A stretch of 64,000 bases of DNA from Membranipora membranacea (taxonomy: Eukaryota; Bryozoa; Gymnolaemata; Cheilostomatida; Membraniporidae). A model generated the notes under the pieces. The model worked only from the letters and a program-made list of their open reading frames with translations. It did no database searches and was not told the origin of the DNA. Shown here one piece after another: positions 11,626 through 19,646 of the stretch (positions are counted from its first letter, which is position 1; each line of letters starts with the position of its first letter). Position numbers and translations under genes: made by a program. The stretch is from NCBI GenBank assembly GCA_914767715.1, contig OU612066.1:23660283-23724282 (forward strand), written 5' to 3'.

Positions 11626-11631
11626 TTTATT
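11626..11631 (-). terminator. Polyadenylation signal AATAAA, gene B
   Basis: AATAAA lies about 23 bases after the stop codon; the same hexamer occurs at the same place in gene C. Another AATAAA further downstream (near 11478) is also conserved and could be the main signal, because the first leaves an unusually short 3' UTR. Confidence 0.5.
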
Positions 11632-11653
11632 TTTGAGCGAGGATATATGGTGA

Positions 11654-12238
11654 CTATTTATAGCAACAGCAGCAATCACTATTGCAATTTCCTCCTGTCC
11701 ATCCAACATTTTTGCAGGCGGTTTCACATGATTTTCCTTCACAACCAGTCTTACTCCAGTCAGCTCCGGTACTTTTTGGGGTGTTGCAACCTTGGCAGGT
11801 TGTCTCTGCAGATTTCACTGAAAAACATATTCAACTGTTTAATACTCTCTCTGAACAGCAAGTTTTGACTAATGCCAAAGGTCGATTAGTACCAGAATCA
11901 GTTTTGGCAGCGATGCACACATACACCTTCAGTGTTGTGATTCAGGGTACCTTGCGACCATCTCAAGGTCAAGCCAAAACTTCTGTTTTTACTGGATGGA
12001 TAGATGGTGGTGATACTGTTAAAGCCAATGATCAATACATTGGGTTATATTTTTCTTCAATGAGTATTTGGAAGTTGATAAATTGACGCTAGAAATCAAC
12101 AAGCTACCCATACCATAACAACATTTTTTGACTGGCACACTGTTAGAAATCCTCTACAAATAAGTGATAGTACTTACCAACTGCCATCAGAACTGTTGCA
12201 ATCACCATGATGAACATAAGTCTTGTAAGATTAGCCAT
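11654..12238 (-). CDS. Secreted ten-cysteine CS-alpha-beta-like (defensin-like) peptide, gene B
   Basis: Two coding exons: 12238-12178 (61 nt) and 11817-11654 (164 nt, stop TAG). They are joined by a 360-bp phase-1 intron with a GTAAGT donor and TTTTTCAG acceptor. The 74-residue precursor starts with MANLTRLMFIMVIATVLMAV, a clear signal peptide with likely cleavage after Ala24 (VKSA). The mature ~50 residues hold cysteines at 28, 31, 46, 51, 55, 65 and 69-72. C51-x3-C55, G63-N-C65 and C70-x-C72 match the CxxxC / GxC / CxC signature of the CS-alpha-beta fold of defensins and drosomycins. Net charge is near zero. A secreted antimicrobial role is the likeliest reading, but this fold also occurs in toxins and signalling peptides, so function is inferred. 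The protein is identical to that of gene C. A TATA box and AATAAA frame the gene. Confidence 0.8.
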
Positions 12239-12571
12239 ATTAATGAAATGAAGGGGTCTTGTTTGTACTCTGTAATAATAAATACAAGCCTTACATTTTT
12301 TTCCCTGAGAAGTTGATTTACAACAAGTATGAGTTGCTAAACAGTACTAGACCTAATAATAGAGGAATTTTCCCCAACTTATGATAAATAACTGATCGGT
12401 AAAAATATTATTGTCACTGAAATGTACTTCTTTCTTACTAAATTTATAACAATTGCAACATTTTAATGCTACACATAATTTAGAGCTTAAGAGCTACATT
12501 GCTTACTTACTATTTGAGAGCAGATGTGTCAACGGAATAAGCTGTAATGACTTACTCCTACACAGTTGTAG

Positions 12572-12579
12572 CTTTTATA
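12572..12579 (-). promoter_or_regulatory. TATA box of gene B
   Basis: TATAAAAG on the minus strand, about 330 bases upstream of the ATG. The distance is explained by a 5' UTR intron of about 241 bp (12510-12270). Its donor is GTAAGT overlapping a second GTAAGC, and its acceptor TTATTACAG lies ~30 bases before the ATG. The site is conserved in copies C and D. Confidence 0.7.
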
Positions 12580-12715
12580 GGAGCACAGGGTTACTGAGAA
12601 CAATGTATATAGATAAAACTTACATTAAAACTTTAGATTAAATAAGGTTACAAAGATTAAAATAGAAGTTATATTTTTAATTTTTCTCTCATGGATGAGA
12701 TTTTAGGATCGGATA

Positions 12716-12783
12716 ATATCTTGTTCGTATATCCTGTTCGTATATCCTGTTCGTATATCCTGTTCGTATATCCTGTTCATACA
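12716..12783 (-). repeat. 13-bp tandem repeat, ~5 copies
   Basis: The unit is GTTCGTATATCCT on the plus strand, repeated with one or two changes in the end copies. It lies upstream of gene B's promoter. The matching place in copy C (18502-18560) has about four copies with one altered, so copy number differs between the duplicons. Confidence 0.85.
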
Positions 12784-12844
12784 TTTGTACATCGTGAATT
12801 CGTGCCACCTGTCATGCGCTGATGCAAAGCAATCAAATCTCCTT

Positions 12845-13052
12845 AATAAATTAAAAAGAAATTGTGTCCAAATATATGTGAACTCTATCAGGGACGAAGT
12901 GTCATGGAAGAAGCAGTCAATTGCTTTATACTGAGATATAAGATGGCATGTCATCCTATATCTCAGTATAAAGCAATTGACTGCTTCTTCCATGACACTT
13001 CGTCCCTGATAGAGTTCACATATATTTGGACACAATTTCTATTTAATTTATT
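12845..13052. repeat. 208-bp near-perfect palindrome
   Basis: Two ~104-base arms meet at the CATG at 12947-12950 with essentially no spacer and only a few mismatches (for example near 12855/13042, and near the centre). It lies at the outer edge of duplicon B. Copy C has one arm only, at 18321-18448, joining directly to the sequence that follows the second arm in B. It could be a foldback/MITE-type element or a local inverted duplication. Open frames of equal sequence on the two strands here are by-products of the symmetry. Confidence 0.9.
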
Positions 13053-13095
13053 TTGTCTGTAATAGGAATTACTATTTTTGTGATTCCACTGGGCT

Positions 13096-14499
13096 TTTGA
13101 CCCTTGCAATAACTGGTGTTTTCCCGAAGTTTTATTTGGGCCTTGGTATATTGTCAGTGTAGTTACGATATATAGTATTATTTTCATGGAATTTTGGCAT
13201 TGGCATATCATGCTCTCTGCGCATTTTGTCCTGATGGTATTTTGACCACGGCATTATGGCCATGTTATGACCGTGCCGCTGGATACCCCAGAACAAAAAA
13301 ACTTCAACAATTACTCATGATATGGTTTTCAATCAAACGGTCTCTCATCATTACTGTGTAGCTTGTCTGAGCCCCCTAGACTCGTGCCCCCACATCTGAC
13401 GGCCGCCTGCCGGGGCAGCACTTGTACTCTTTACAACTTCAAGAGCTCATAAATTAAATCACTGTGGGTTCTTTGATGAAGTTTAATTGTTTTTTAGCTA
13501 AAATTATGATAGAAAATGATGTGTTCAAAGGAATTCATCATATTCGTAGGTCAGAAGGGAATAGTGAAGTACTTGCGCAGCGTGTCCGTTCTGGTGATGG
13601 CGGATGTATCAACTACTAAAAGACGCAAATAAGAATATATTTTAGTGAATTTGACATGCTAAGAAGGCAGTTCTCTTCTTTGATGCTATCATAAGTCCTG
13701 GTGTAAATCGTTTAATTTAAGTCACAGTGTCGCTATCATATTGTTTGGTATTGTTTTGAAGTTCTCAGTCTAATTTAACGTGCGTCAGCAACCTTTGACA
13801 TTCACTAAGTTCCCATTCATTGTGTTCACATCGACTTGATTAGCTATGGAATCATGGCAAAAGCATTGGTTCAATTTAGTTGTGTATCGGTTTGTGTTCC
13901 TTCCTTCAATTAGGGCAGACCACAGTGGATAGCATCAAAGACTGGTTCAATTCGGAACTGCGGTAGACCTTTTCGAATTTTTTTTGAGCATCCCATTTCA
14001 GATGGTGAGGGATTCACTTCATTTTGAGTTCCAATCAATACATGGGAACTTTGTGATTGCCTTTGAACACAGCTGAAGCTTTAAGATTTACTGGGTCAAA
14101 AACAATCTTTGCACCTTGCCTAAGAGGTCATCTTCCATTAATTTAATAAAGGGTTGTTGCTGACAGAGACCAACATAGACCCTTGCCACCCTCTTTGTCC
14201 GACGCCCCCCCCCCCCCCTTCTAAATTGTAATCAACAAAGAGATCTGAGTCATGGAAATAAAAGAGAGGGAGTCGTCAGTGATTCCAGAGAGTCAGAATT
14301 ATATTGAATTACAAAGATTAAGAAACAAAAAATAATATCCTTGTTTTCATAATTAGACACAGCGTACTTAAAGTGTTTGTACAGGATCAGGTTTTTTGGT
14401 ATCATTCTAGAGATCTCAGTTTAGTTTAGAACATTATTCTATGTTCAAAAGCAGCCTGTGGCCCAGTTAAGACTTATTTGCCCTCAAAGTTGGGATGAG
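13096..14499. other. Unique sequence, no recognised gene
   Basis: No open frame or motif of note. A run of 14 C lies at 14205-14218. Nothing else is supported. Confidence 0.4.
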
Positions 14500-14575
14500 A
14501 AGGTACTAAAGAGGTACTATTTTTTTCCTGTTGACTTTTGATCACGTGTTGAAAATAGTACCTTTCTAGTACCTC
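14500..14575. repeat. Inverted repeat containing paired GGTACT motifs
   Basis: AAGGTACTAAAGAGGTACTA at about 14500-14519 is repeated in inverted form at 14553-14575 (ATAGTACC...TAGTACC), with a ~35-base loop. Each arm has two copies of GGTACT. It is probably a small foldback or MITE remnant. A second hairpin, with ten-base arms GTTTTGATAT at 14634-14643 and 14654-14663, lies just downstream. Confidence 0.55.
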
Positions 14576-14797
14576 AGATTATAATGGGAATATACAGTAC
14601 ATTGTAACTAAGGCGTATTGTTATGACACAGTGGTTTTGATATTCTGCATGTGATATCAAAACACACAGAACTTATCTATTGAATAAATGAGTGAATACA
14701 AGACATTATTTATCTGTCCCATGGGATTCAGCTGGTAAAATGGGATAGTGTATGACATTTCATAATTCGATGACAAAGCTAACGATCTAAATCGATC

Positions 14798-14959
14798 ATG
14801 GCAAAAAATTACAGCTCTAGCTCATCCGACAGTGAGAATGAAAATTACAGGGATATTAACAGCTCTAGTGAGAGCAAGATTGAATATCATTTAGGAGGCA
14901 TTTGTAGCAAATCGATACGAGTCCATGTGATTATCAGAGGGAAAATATCTCTGGGGTAG
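14798..14959 (+). pseudogene. Short serine/acid-rich open frame, possible truncated protein N-terminus
   Basis: A 53-codon frame from an ATG begins MAKNYSSSSDSENENYRD and continues with a second Ser/Glu-rich block (SSSES), then loses this character after residue ~36 and stops at TAG. The first half looks like the acidic, serine-rich N-termini common in transposon-associated and nuclear proteins of invertebrates. The second half looks non-coding and runs towards a SINE-like element. It may be a truncated exon or transposon remnant, or chance. Nothing identifies a family. Confidence 0.2.
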
Positions 14960-15102
14960 TCACACCACTCAAGTTTAAATCTGAATGATTTCGGCCACTG
15001 GAAATAACCCACAGTGCTTTGGCAGATACAACATTTTCTGTTAACCATGGTTACTGCTCGAGATAGAAATTGGCAATATAAAGGTAGATCAATACATCGC
15101 GT

Positions 15103-15303
15103 AGGAGGTAGCTCAGTTGGATAGAGCGCCGTCCCTTCAACATGCAAATGTTGAAGGTCGTGGGTTCGAATCCCACTGAAGTCTACTGACTGCTGGAGTT
15201 TGGTTGGACCCCCAGGTGTGCTCCGACCTGCCTGCAAACTGAGAGCAAATGGGCGCAGATATTGCAGCCTAGCCCCTAAGGCATTTAGTATTTCGCCGCC
15301 CAT
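15103..15303 (+). mobile_element. tRNA-derived SINE-like element
   Basis: The head has an internal pol III promoter: A box TAGCTCAGTTGG at 15109-15120 and B box GGTTCGAATCC at 15163-15173, with a GCTC/GAGC D-stem and a GTGGG/CCCAC T-stem. It is not a working tRNA. The ends do not pair as an acceptor stem, and the anticodon arm is replaced by a ten-base-pair hairpin (15134-15143 with 15148-15157, loop GCAA). A GC-richer tail of ~125 bases follows. Frames read backwards through such heads give pseudo-peptides like GIRTHDL, seen here on the minus strand. Confidence 0.65.
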
Positions 15304-17517
15304 GCTTCGGAATGTGGCGTGTGATATGTCATCTGATTTTAATCAACCGCTAAGTATTTCAAGGTTTTGTTTACATTAATGAGATTGTGGCTATGCCATT
15401 CCATTCAAACTCCGTCTCCAGCCCGCATGAAAACCAGTGATATGCTTCAATTATTAACTTCATGAATAGCGGCTTTCAATAGAATTTCAATGGAAGATAC
15501 AAAATTTACACAGGTATATTGTGTGTTTTTCTTGAAAATATGTATTTCCAAATTGCACAGAAATCAAAAATAAATTCTTTGTAAATCTCGACATTTCAGG
15601 CATTAGGATTATGTTGAAATCCAGAGCATGCAATGATTAATACTGAGTGATTTGAGGTTTTGACAATCTTTTCAACATTTTTTGCAAATATTCTGATGTT
15701 TAAACACTCAAGGTTTTTTTGGATAAACTGTGTTGTTTACATTGTTTAAAAACTAGAAATTACAAGTCACAAAGTAAATTCAAATCCATAAAATTGTCAT
15801 CTAGTTGTTTCGGACTTCAGGGTGATGTTAAATGTAAATGAATTTGACTGCCTCCTAAAGAGGAGTATTGATAATCGTGTTGGCAGTGGGATACCTGGAG
15901 AAACTTTCTATTTTTTCATTAGATCTTGTCCATCTGCGTGCATCACAGATACTCAGCACATCTTATCATAGACTATCAATATTACTGACTGAGTGCAACA
16001 GGTCTTATGAGAGCACATGTCAATGCACACAACAGTCACTTAGGAAATTAATTTGTCGAGTTTTTGAGTTATTTTGTCAGTATGGATCTGATTTGGGAGG
16101 CTATTGTTGGGTAAATTGCAAGATTTGGTACAAACTATAAAGCATTGCATGGACCATTTTTGGGTGAATCTGAAATAAGCAAGGCTTTGCCAGCAGGAAG
16201 AATCAATTGCTCCATTGTAATCTTATTTTAACAGAGCAAACAAGCACATCGGTCTGAAATGAAAATCACTCATTTTCATGCTTGAAAAACAGCGGACAGG
16301 GAATGCGTCAAAGTCATAGTCGTTGATTGTAATGTACAGTGGTTTTTCTAATCTTGTCTTCAACACGGGCTCATAACAGATATAAAGGTTGTTTTGATTA
16401 GTGGTCTCAACTCATCAAGTAGTGTGTATACAAATTATAGAACTTTCTTTTGAACTTTTATGTCATCAGACAAACTTGTGAGTGCCTTTGTCATTTATTT
16501 GCAAAAGTTGTTATCTAACCACAATAGTCACTAATATTACAGTATATCCCAAATAACAGGCTCATCACAAATCGCCTGGACTAGTTGGGCGGTGCATGAG
16601 TAGGCAACTCAATGTTGTCAACTTATAACCCCCAAACCTTCCAGACCAAATAACCCTGATGACTGATTTTATATGCAAATGCATGTGTGATAGCTGTCTT
16701 AATCTGATTTCAAGCTCAAAAATGATATCAAGAAACCTGTTCCAAACACTTTAATAATTAAAGCTAGTTAGTATTGCTATTTTGTGAAAATCATATTTTG
16801 TTTATTTTGGAGAGAATAATGAATGCTTGCCAAACTTGTAAAACTATGGGAAACCACAACTGTCTGGCTAAATAAGGAATTGAAACACATCACACCATCA
16901 CAATGTGTCTTTCCAAATTCTTCTATAGCAATACATCACTAACCACTACCCATGGCAAATAGTTGCATACAGAGCAAGCCAGTTTACCCAATACAGGTCC
17001 TGAAAGTGTCACTTACTTTATAGACCAGGATGCCTCATATGCTATATGTGATGTTTACTTTTGGGACTTCTCATCTGCATTTAACACAATTCAATAGCAA
17101 ACATCTTAAGGGTTCTAGGGTTCTAGACTGCCATGTCATAAACTTGTCATTGAATTTTCTTGTTAGTAGAACCAAAAGAAAAATCTGTCTAAAAGTGAAG
17201 TCATATATGGGGTTGTTTTCTCACGATTAGGAGTGAATTTCACGTAAACTTTCGTTCGGATTGGGATTCCCACAATTTGTGGAACGTTGTATGTTAACAA
17301 TGCACGTAACCAGATAGTATAAATTTTCACAAAATGCTATCTGAGTGGCTGCCTGTTTTGATGGAAAAGTCAAGCTCATATCTATGCAAACACAACTTTG
17401 GTAAAAAGATGGAGTGGATGATCAATATGTAGAGTTTCTCATTCAATTTTGGACCTTGAGTAAGAGTGGAAGGGATACAGTGAATTATGAGTATCAAATT
17501 GAAATAATTATTAGGAG
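15304..17517. other. Unique AT-rich sequence, no recognised gene
   Basis: The plus strand has a 90-codon frame at 15868-16140 with eight cysteines but no signal peptide, no regular cysteine spacing and no recognisable family. It is probably chance. Nothing else stands out. Confidence 0.4.
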
Positions 17518-17727
17518 ATGGTTGAGGCATACATAGAAGCTGAATCACTGGACGGTTGGTATAAACAACGAGTAGCAGCTTCTCCTTGGTATAAACCTTT
17601 TTATTTAATTTCACTGTTAGGCCTAGGGTTCGTATTGGCGCAGGCGGATTGCGCTCATACAATTTTCGGAGATGAGAATCATGTGTGGCAGGTTGACATT
17701 AGTACGAAATTAAATTTGCAAGAATAA
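17518..17727 (+). CDS. Hypothetical small open frame with a hydrophobic segment
   Basis: A 69-codon frame from an ATG. Residues ~27-42 (PFYLISLLGLGFVLAQ) form a membrane or signal-type hydrophobic stretch, followed by ADCAH. The N-terminal ~25 residues are polar and unusually long for a signal peptide, so the native start could differ. It ends 83 bases before the cysteine-rich frame at 17811 and could in principle supply its secretion signal, but I could not find a convincing donor/acceptor pair to join them. Possibly a chance frame. Confidence 0.2.
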   Translation: MVEAYIEAESLDGWYKQRVAASPWYKPFYLISLLGLGFVLAQADCAHTIFGDENHVWQVDISTKLNLQE

Positions 17728-17810
17728 GTAGAAATTTGCATGAGAACGTGTGACCTTACCTCAAATCAATCACCACAAATACTGGGCCCCTTCTTTATCT
17801 AAATGCGGTA

Positions 17811-17966
17811 ATGGAACGATACTCAAGTAAGCGGGACAAACCTTGCATAACAAGATGTATTTCTATGATGAAGATCTGCAGCAGGGCTGTACCTATGACT
17901 TATAATGGGAGACAATCTGGAACATGTGAGCCCAAATGTTATAAGGAATGTAACATGACTCATTAA
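17811..17966 (+). CDS. Hypothetical six-cysteine peptide exon with dibasic site
   Basis: A 51-codon frame (ATG to TAA; open back to a TGA ~60 bases upstream). After the start it has SSKR, a dibasic cleavage-type site at residues 7-8. The remaining residues carry cysteines at 12, 16, 23, 39, 43 and 47, spaced C-x3-C-x6-C-x15-C-x3-C-x3-C. Six regularly spaced cysteines after a KR site fit the last exon of a secreted propeptide. The paired CxxxC units recall helical-hairpin or other disulfide-rich peptides. No signal peptide is in this frame, so an upstream exon would be needed. There is no canonical AATAAA close by. Family and function are unknown. Confidence 0.3.
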   Translation: MERYSSKRDKPCITRCISMMKICSRAVPMTYNGRQSGTCEPKCYKECNMTH

Positions 17967-18287
17967 TCTGTCACACTCAAACTCGCTATCAGGAAAAAGC
18001 ACACGACAGAGGATGTAAAACTTGTCTGGTGTTGATTTGTGTGCATAAAGTACTTCGTTGAATGCTTTATATGTGTCGAAACTGTTATGTAAACAAAAAA
18101 TAATACAATATAGTTATCAGTATATTTCATGAGAATATTCTTTATGACTATGAATGATTATATTGTATGTATTATTTGTATGTTATGTTATATTTTTCAG
18201 AGTGACTTCCCTTGATTACCGCTGGAAAACTGCATTTGCTAACCTTATTTGGTTAACCAAAATCTTGACTCATATTTCTTAAGAAAA
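17967..18287. other. No recognised feature
   Basis: AT-rich sequence between the cysteine-rich frame and the left edge of duplicon C. Nothing further is seen. Confidence 0.4.
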
Positions 18288-18501
18288 GTGAATCCAAAAA
18301 TAGTAATTCCGATTACAAACAAAATAAATTAAAATGAAATTGTGTCCAAATATATGTAACTCTATCAAATGCAATGAAATTTGGTGTCAGGGACGAAGTG
18401 TCATGGAAGAAGCAGTCAATTGCTTTATACTGTGATATAAGATGTCATAAGGAGATTTGATTGCTTTGCATCAGCGCATGGCAGGTGGCACGAATGTACG
18501 A

Positions 18502-18560
18502 TGTATGAACAGGATATACGAACAGGATATACGAACAGGATGAACGAACAGGATATTATC
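18502..18560 (+). repeat. 13-bp tandem repeat, ~4 copies
   Basis: Units of GAACAGGATATAC with one altered unit (GATGAAC). It is the counterpart of the five-copy repeat upstream of gene B and lies about 130 bases before gene C's TATA box. Confidence 0.8.
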
Positions 18561-18692
18561 CGATCCTAAAATCTTATCCATGAGAGAAAAATTAAAAATA
18601 TAACTTCTATTTTAATCTTTGTAACCTTATTAAATCTAAAGTTTTAATGTAAGTTTTATCTATATACATTGTTATCAGTAACCCAGTGCTCC

Positions 18693-18700
18693 TATAAAAG
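18693..18700 (+). promoter_or_regulatory. TATA box of gene C
   Basis: TATAAAAG in the block CTCCTATAAAAGC, conserved with B and D. Transcription would start at about 18725. A 5' UTR intron runs from the GTAAGC donor at 18766 to the TTATTACAG acceptor ending at 19002. In C the stronger overlapping donor GTAAGT found in B has changed to GAAAGT, leaving only the downstream GTAAGC. Confidence 0.7.
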
Positions 18701-19033
18701 CTACAACTGTGCAGGAGTAAGTCATTACAGCTTATTCCGTGGACACATCTGCTCTCAAATAGAAAGTAAGCATTGTAGCTCTTTAGCTCTAAATTATGTG
18801 TAGCATTAAGATGTTGCAATTGTTATAAATTTAGTAAGAAAAAAGTAAATTTCAGTGACAATAATATTCTTACCGATCGGTTGTTTATCATAAGTTGGAC
18901 AAAATTCCTCTATTATTAGGTCTAGTACTGTTTAGCAACTCATACTTGTTGTTAATCAACTTCTCAGGGAAGAAAATGTAAGGCTTGTATTTATTATTAC
19001 AGAGTACAAACAAGACCCCTTCATTTCATTAAT

Positions 19034-19618
19034 ATGGCTAATCTTACAAGACTTATGTTCATCATGGTGATTGCAACAGTTCTGATGGCAGTTGGTAAGT
19101 ACTATCACTTATTTGTAGAGGATTTCTAACAGTGTGCCAGTCAGAAAATGTTGTTATGGTATGGGTAGCTTGTTGATTTCTAGCGTCAATTTATCAACTT
19201 CCAAATACTCATTGAAGAAAAATATAACCCAATGTATTGATTTTTGGCTTTAACAGTATCAGCACTATCTATCCATCCAGTAAAAACAGAAGGTTTGGCT
19301 TGACCTTGAGATGGTCGCAAGGTACCCTGAATCTCAACACCGAAGGTGTATGTGTGCATCGCTGCCAAAACTGATTCTGGTACTAATCGACCTTTGGCAT
19401 TAGTCAAAACTTGCTGTTCAGAGAGAGTATTAAACAGATGAATATGTTTTTCAGTGAAATCTGCAGAGACAACCTGCCAAGGTTGCAACACCCCAAAAAG
19501 TACCGGAGCTGACTGGAGTAAGACTGGTTGTGAAGGAAAATCGTGTGAAACCGCCTGCAAAAATGTTGGATGGACAGGAGGAAATTGCAATAGTGATTGC
19601 TGCTGTTGCTATAAATAG
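19034..19618 (+). CDS. Secreted ten-cysteine CS-alpha-beta-like (defensin-like) peptide, gene C
   Basis: Coding exons are 19034-19094 and 19455-19618 (stop TAG), with a 360-bp phase-1 intron (GTAAGT donor, TTTTTCAG acceptor). The precursor has 74 residues and is identical to gene B. The only coding difference is a synonymous change in Ser50 (TCG here, TCA in B), while the intron differs at about nine sites. The signal peptide occupies residues 1-24 (MANLTRLMF...VKSA). The mature part has ten cysteines, including CxxxC at 51-55, GNC at 63-65 and a run of four at 69-72. W41 and W60 lie between the cysteine blocks. The start codon is the first ATG after the 5' UTR acceptor, 31 bases downstream. 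The likely role is host defence, from the fold pattern only. Neighbours are duplicon repeats and the six-cysteine frame 1.1 kb upstream. Confidence 0.8.
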
Positions 19619-19640
19619 TCACCATATATCCTCGCTCAAA

Positions 19641-19646
19641 AATAAA
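19641..19646 (+). terminator. Polyadenylation signal AATAAA, gene C
   Basis: It lies 23 bases after the stop codon, conserved with gene B. A second AATAAA at 19792-19797 is also conserved in B and would give a more usual 3' UTR length. Confidence 0.5.

Larger units (their letters stand above)
10890..13095 (-). repeat. Duplicon copy B (inverted relative to A and C)
   Basis: The reverse complement aligns to 18288-20555 throughout, with a few percent differences and small indels. It contains a complete gene (B), the 13-bp tandem repeat and the palindrome. Homology stops at about 10900, inside the part that continues in A and C, and at about 13095 just outside the palindrome. No satellite follows it. 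B and C therefore form a large inverted repeat with about 5.2 kb between their facing ends. Confidence 0.85.

Noticed and set aside
11682-12086. 134-codon open frame antisense to gene B (and at 19590-19186 antisense to gene C)
   Set aside because: It runs across exon 2 and the whole intron. Most differences between the two copies change its amino acids, while the sense exon is conserved; this favours a by-product of the sense gene rather than a selected protein.
12703-13062. Nearly identical frames on both strands beginning MCPNICELYQGRS
   Set aside because: Both are readings of the 208-bp palindrome and, in one case, the 13-bp tandem repeat.
15103-15178. Functional tRNA gene
   Set aside because: The acceptor ends do not pair and the anticodon arm is an over-long hairpin, so a SINE head fits better.
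14887-15303. 138-codon minus-strand frame
   Set aside because: It is a backward reading of the SINE-like element; the GIRTHDL-type segment is the usual artefact of translating tRNA-derived heads.
15868-16140. 90-codon plus-strand frame with eight cysteines as another secreted peptide
   Set aside because: It lacks a signal peptide, a processing site and regular cysteine spacing, unlike the frames at 17811 and genes B and C.
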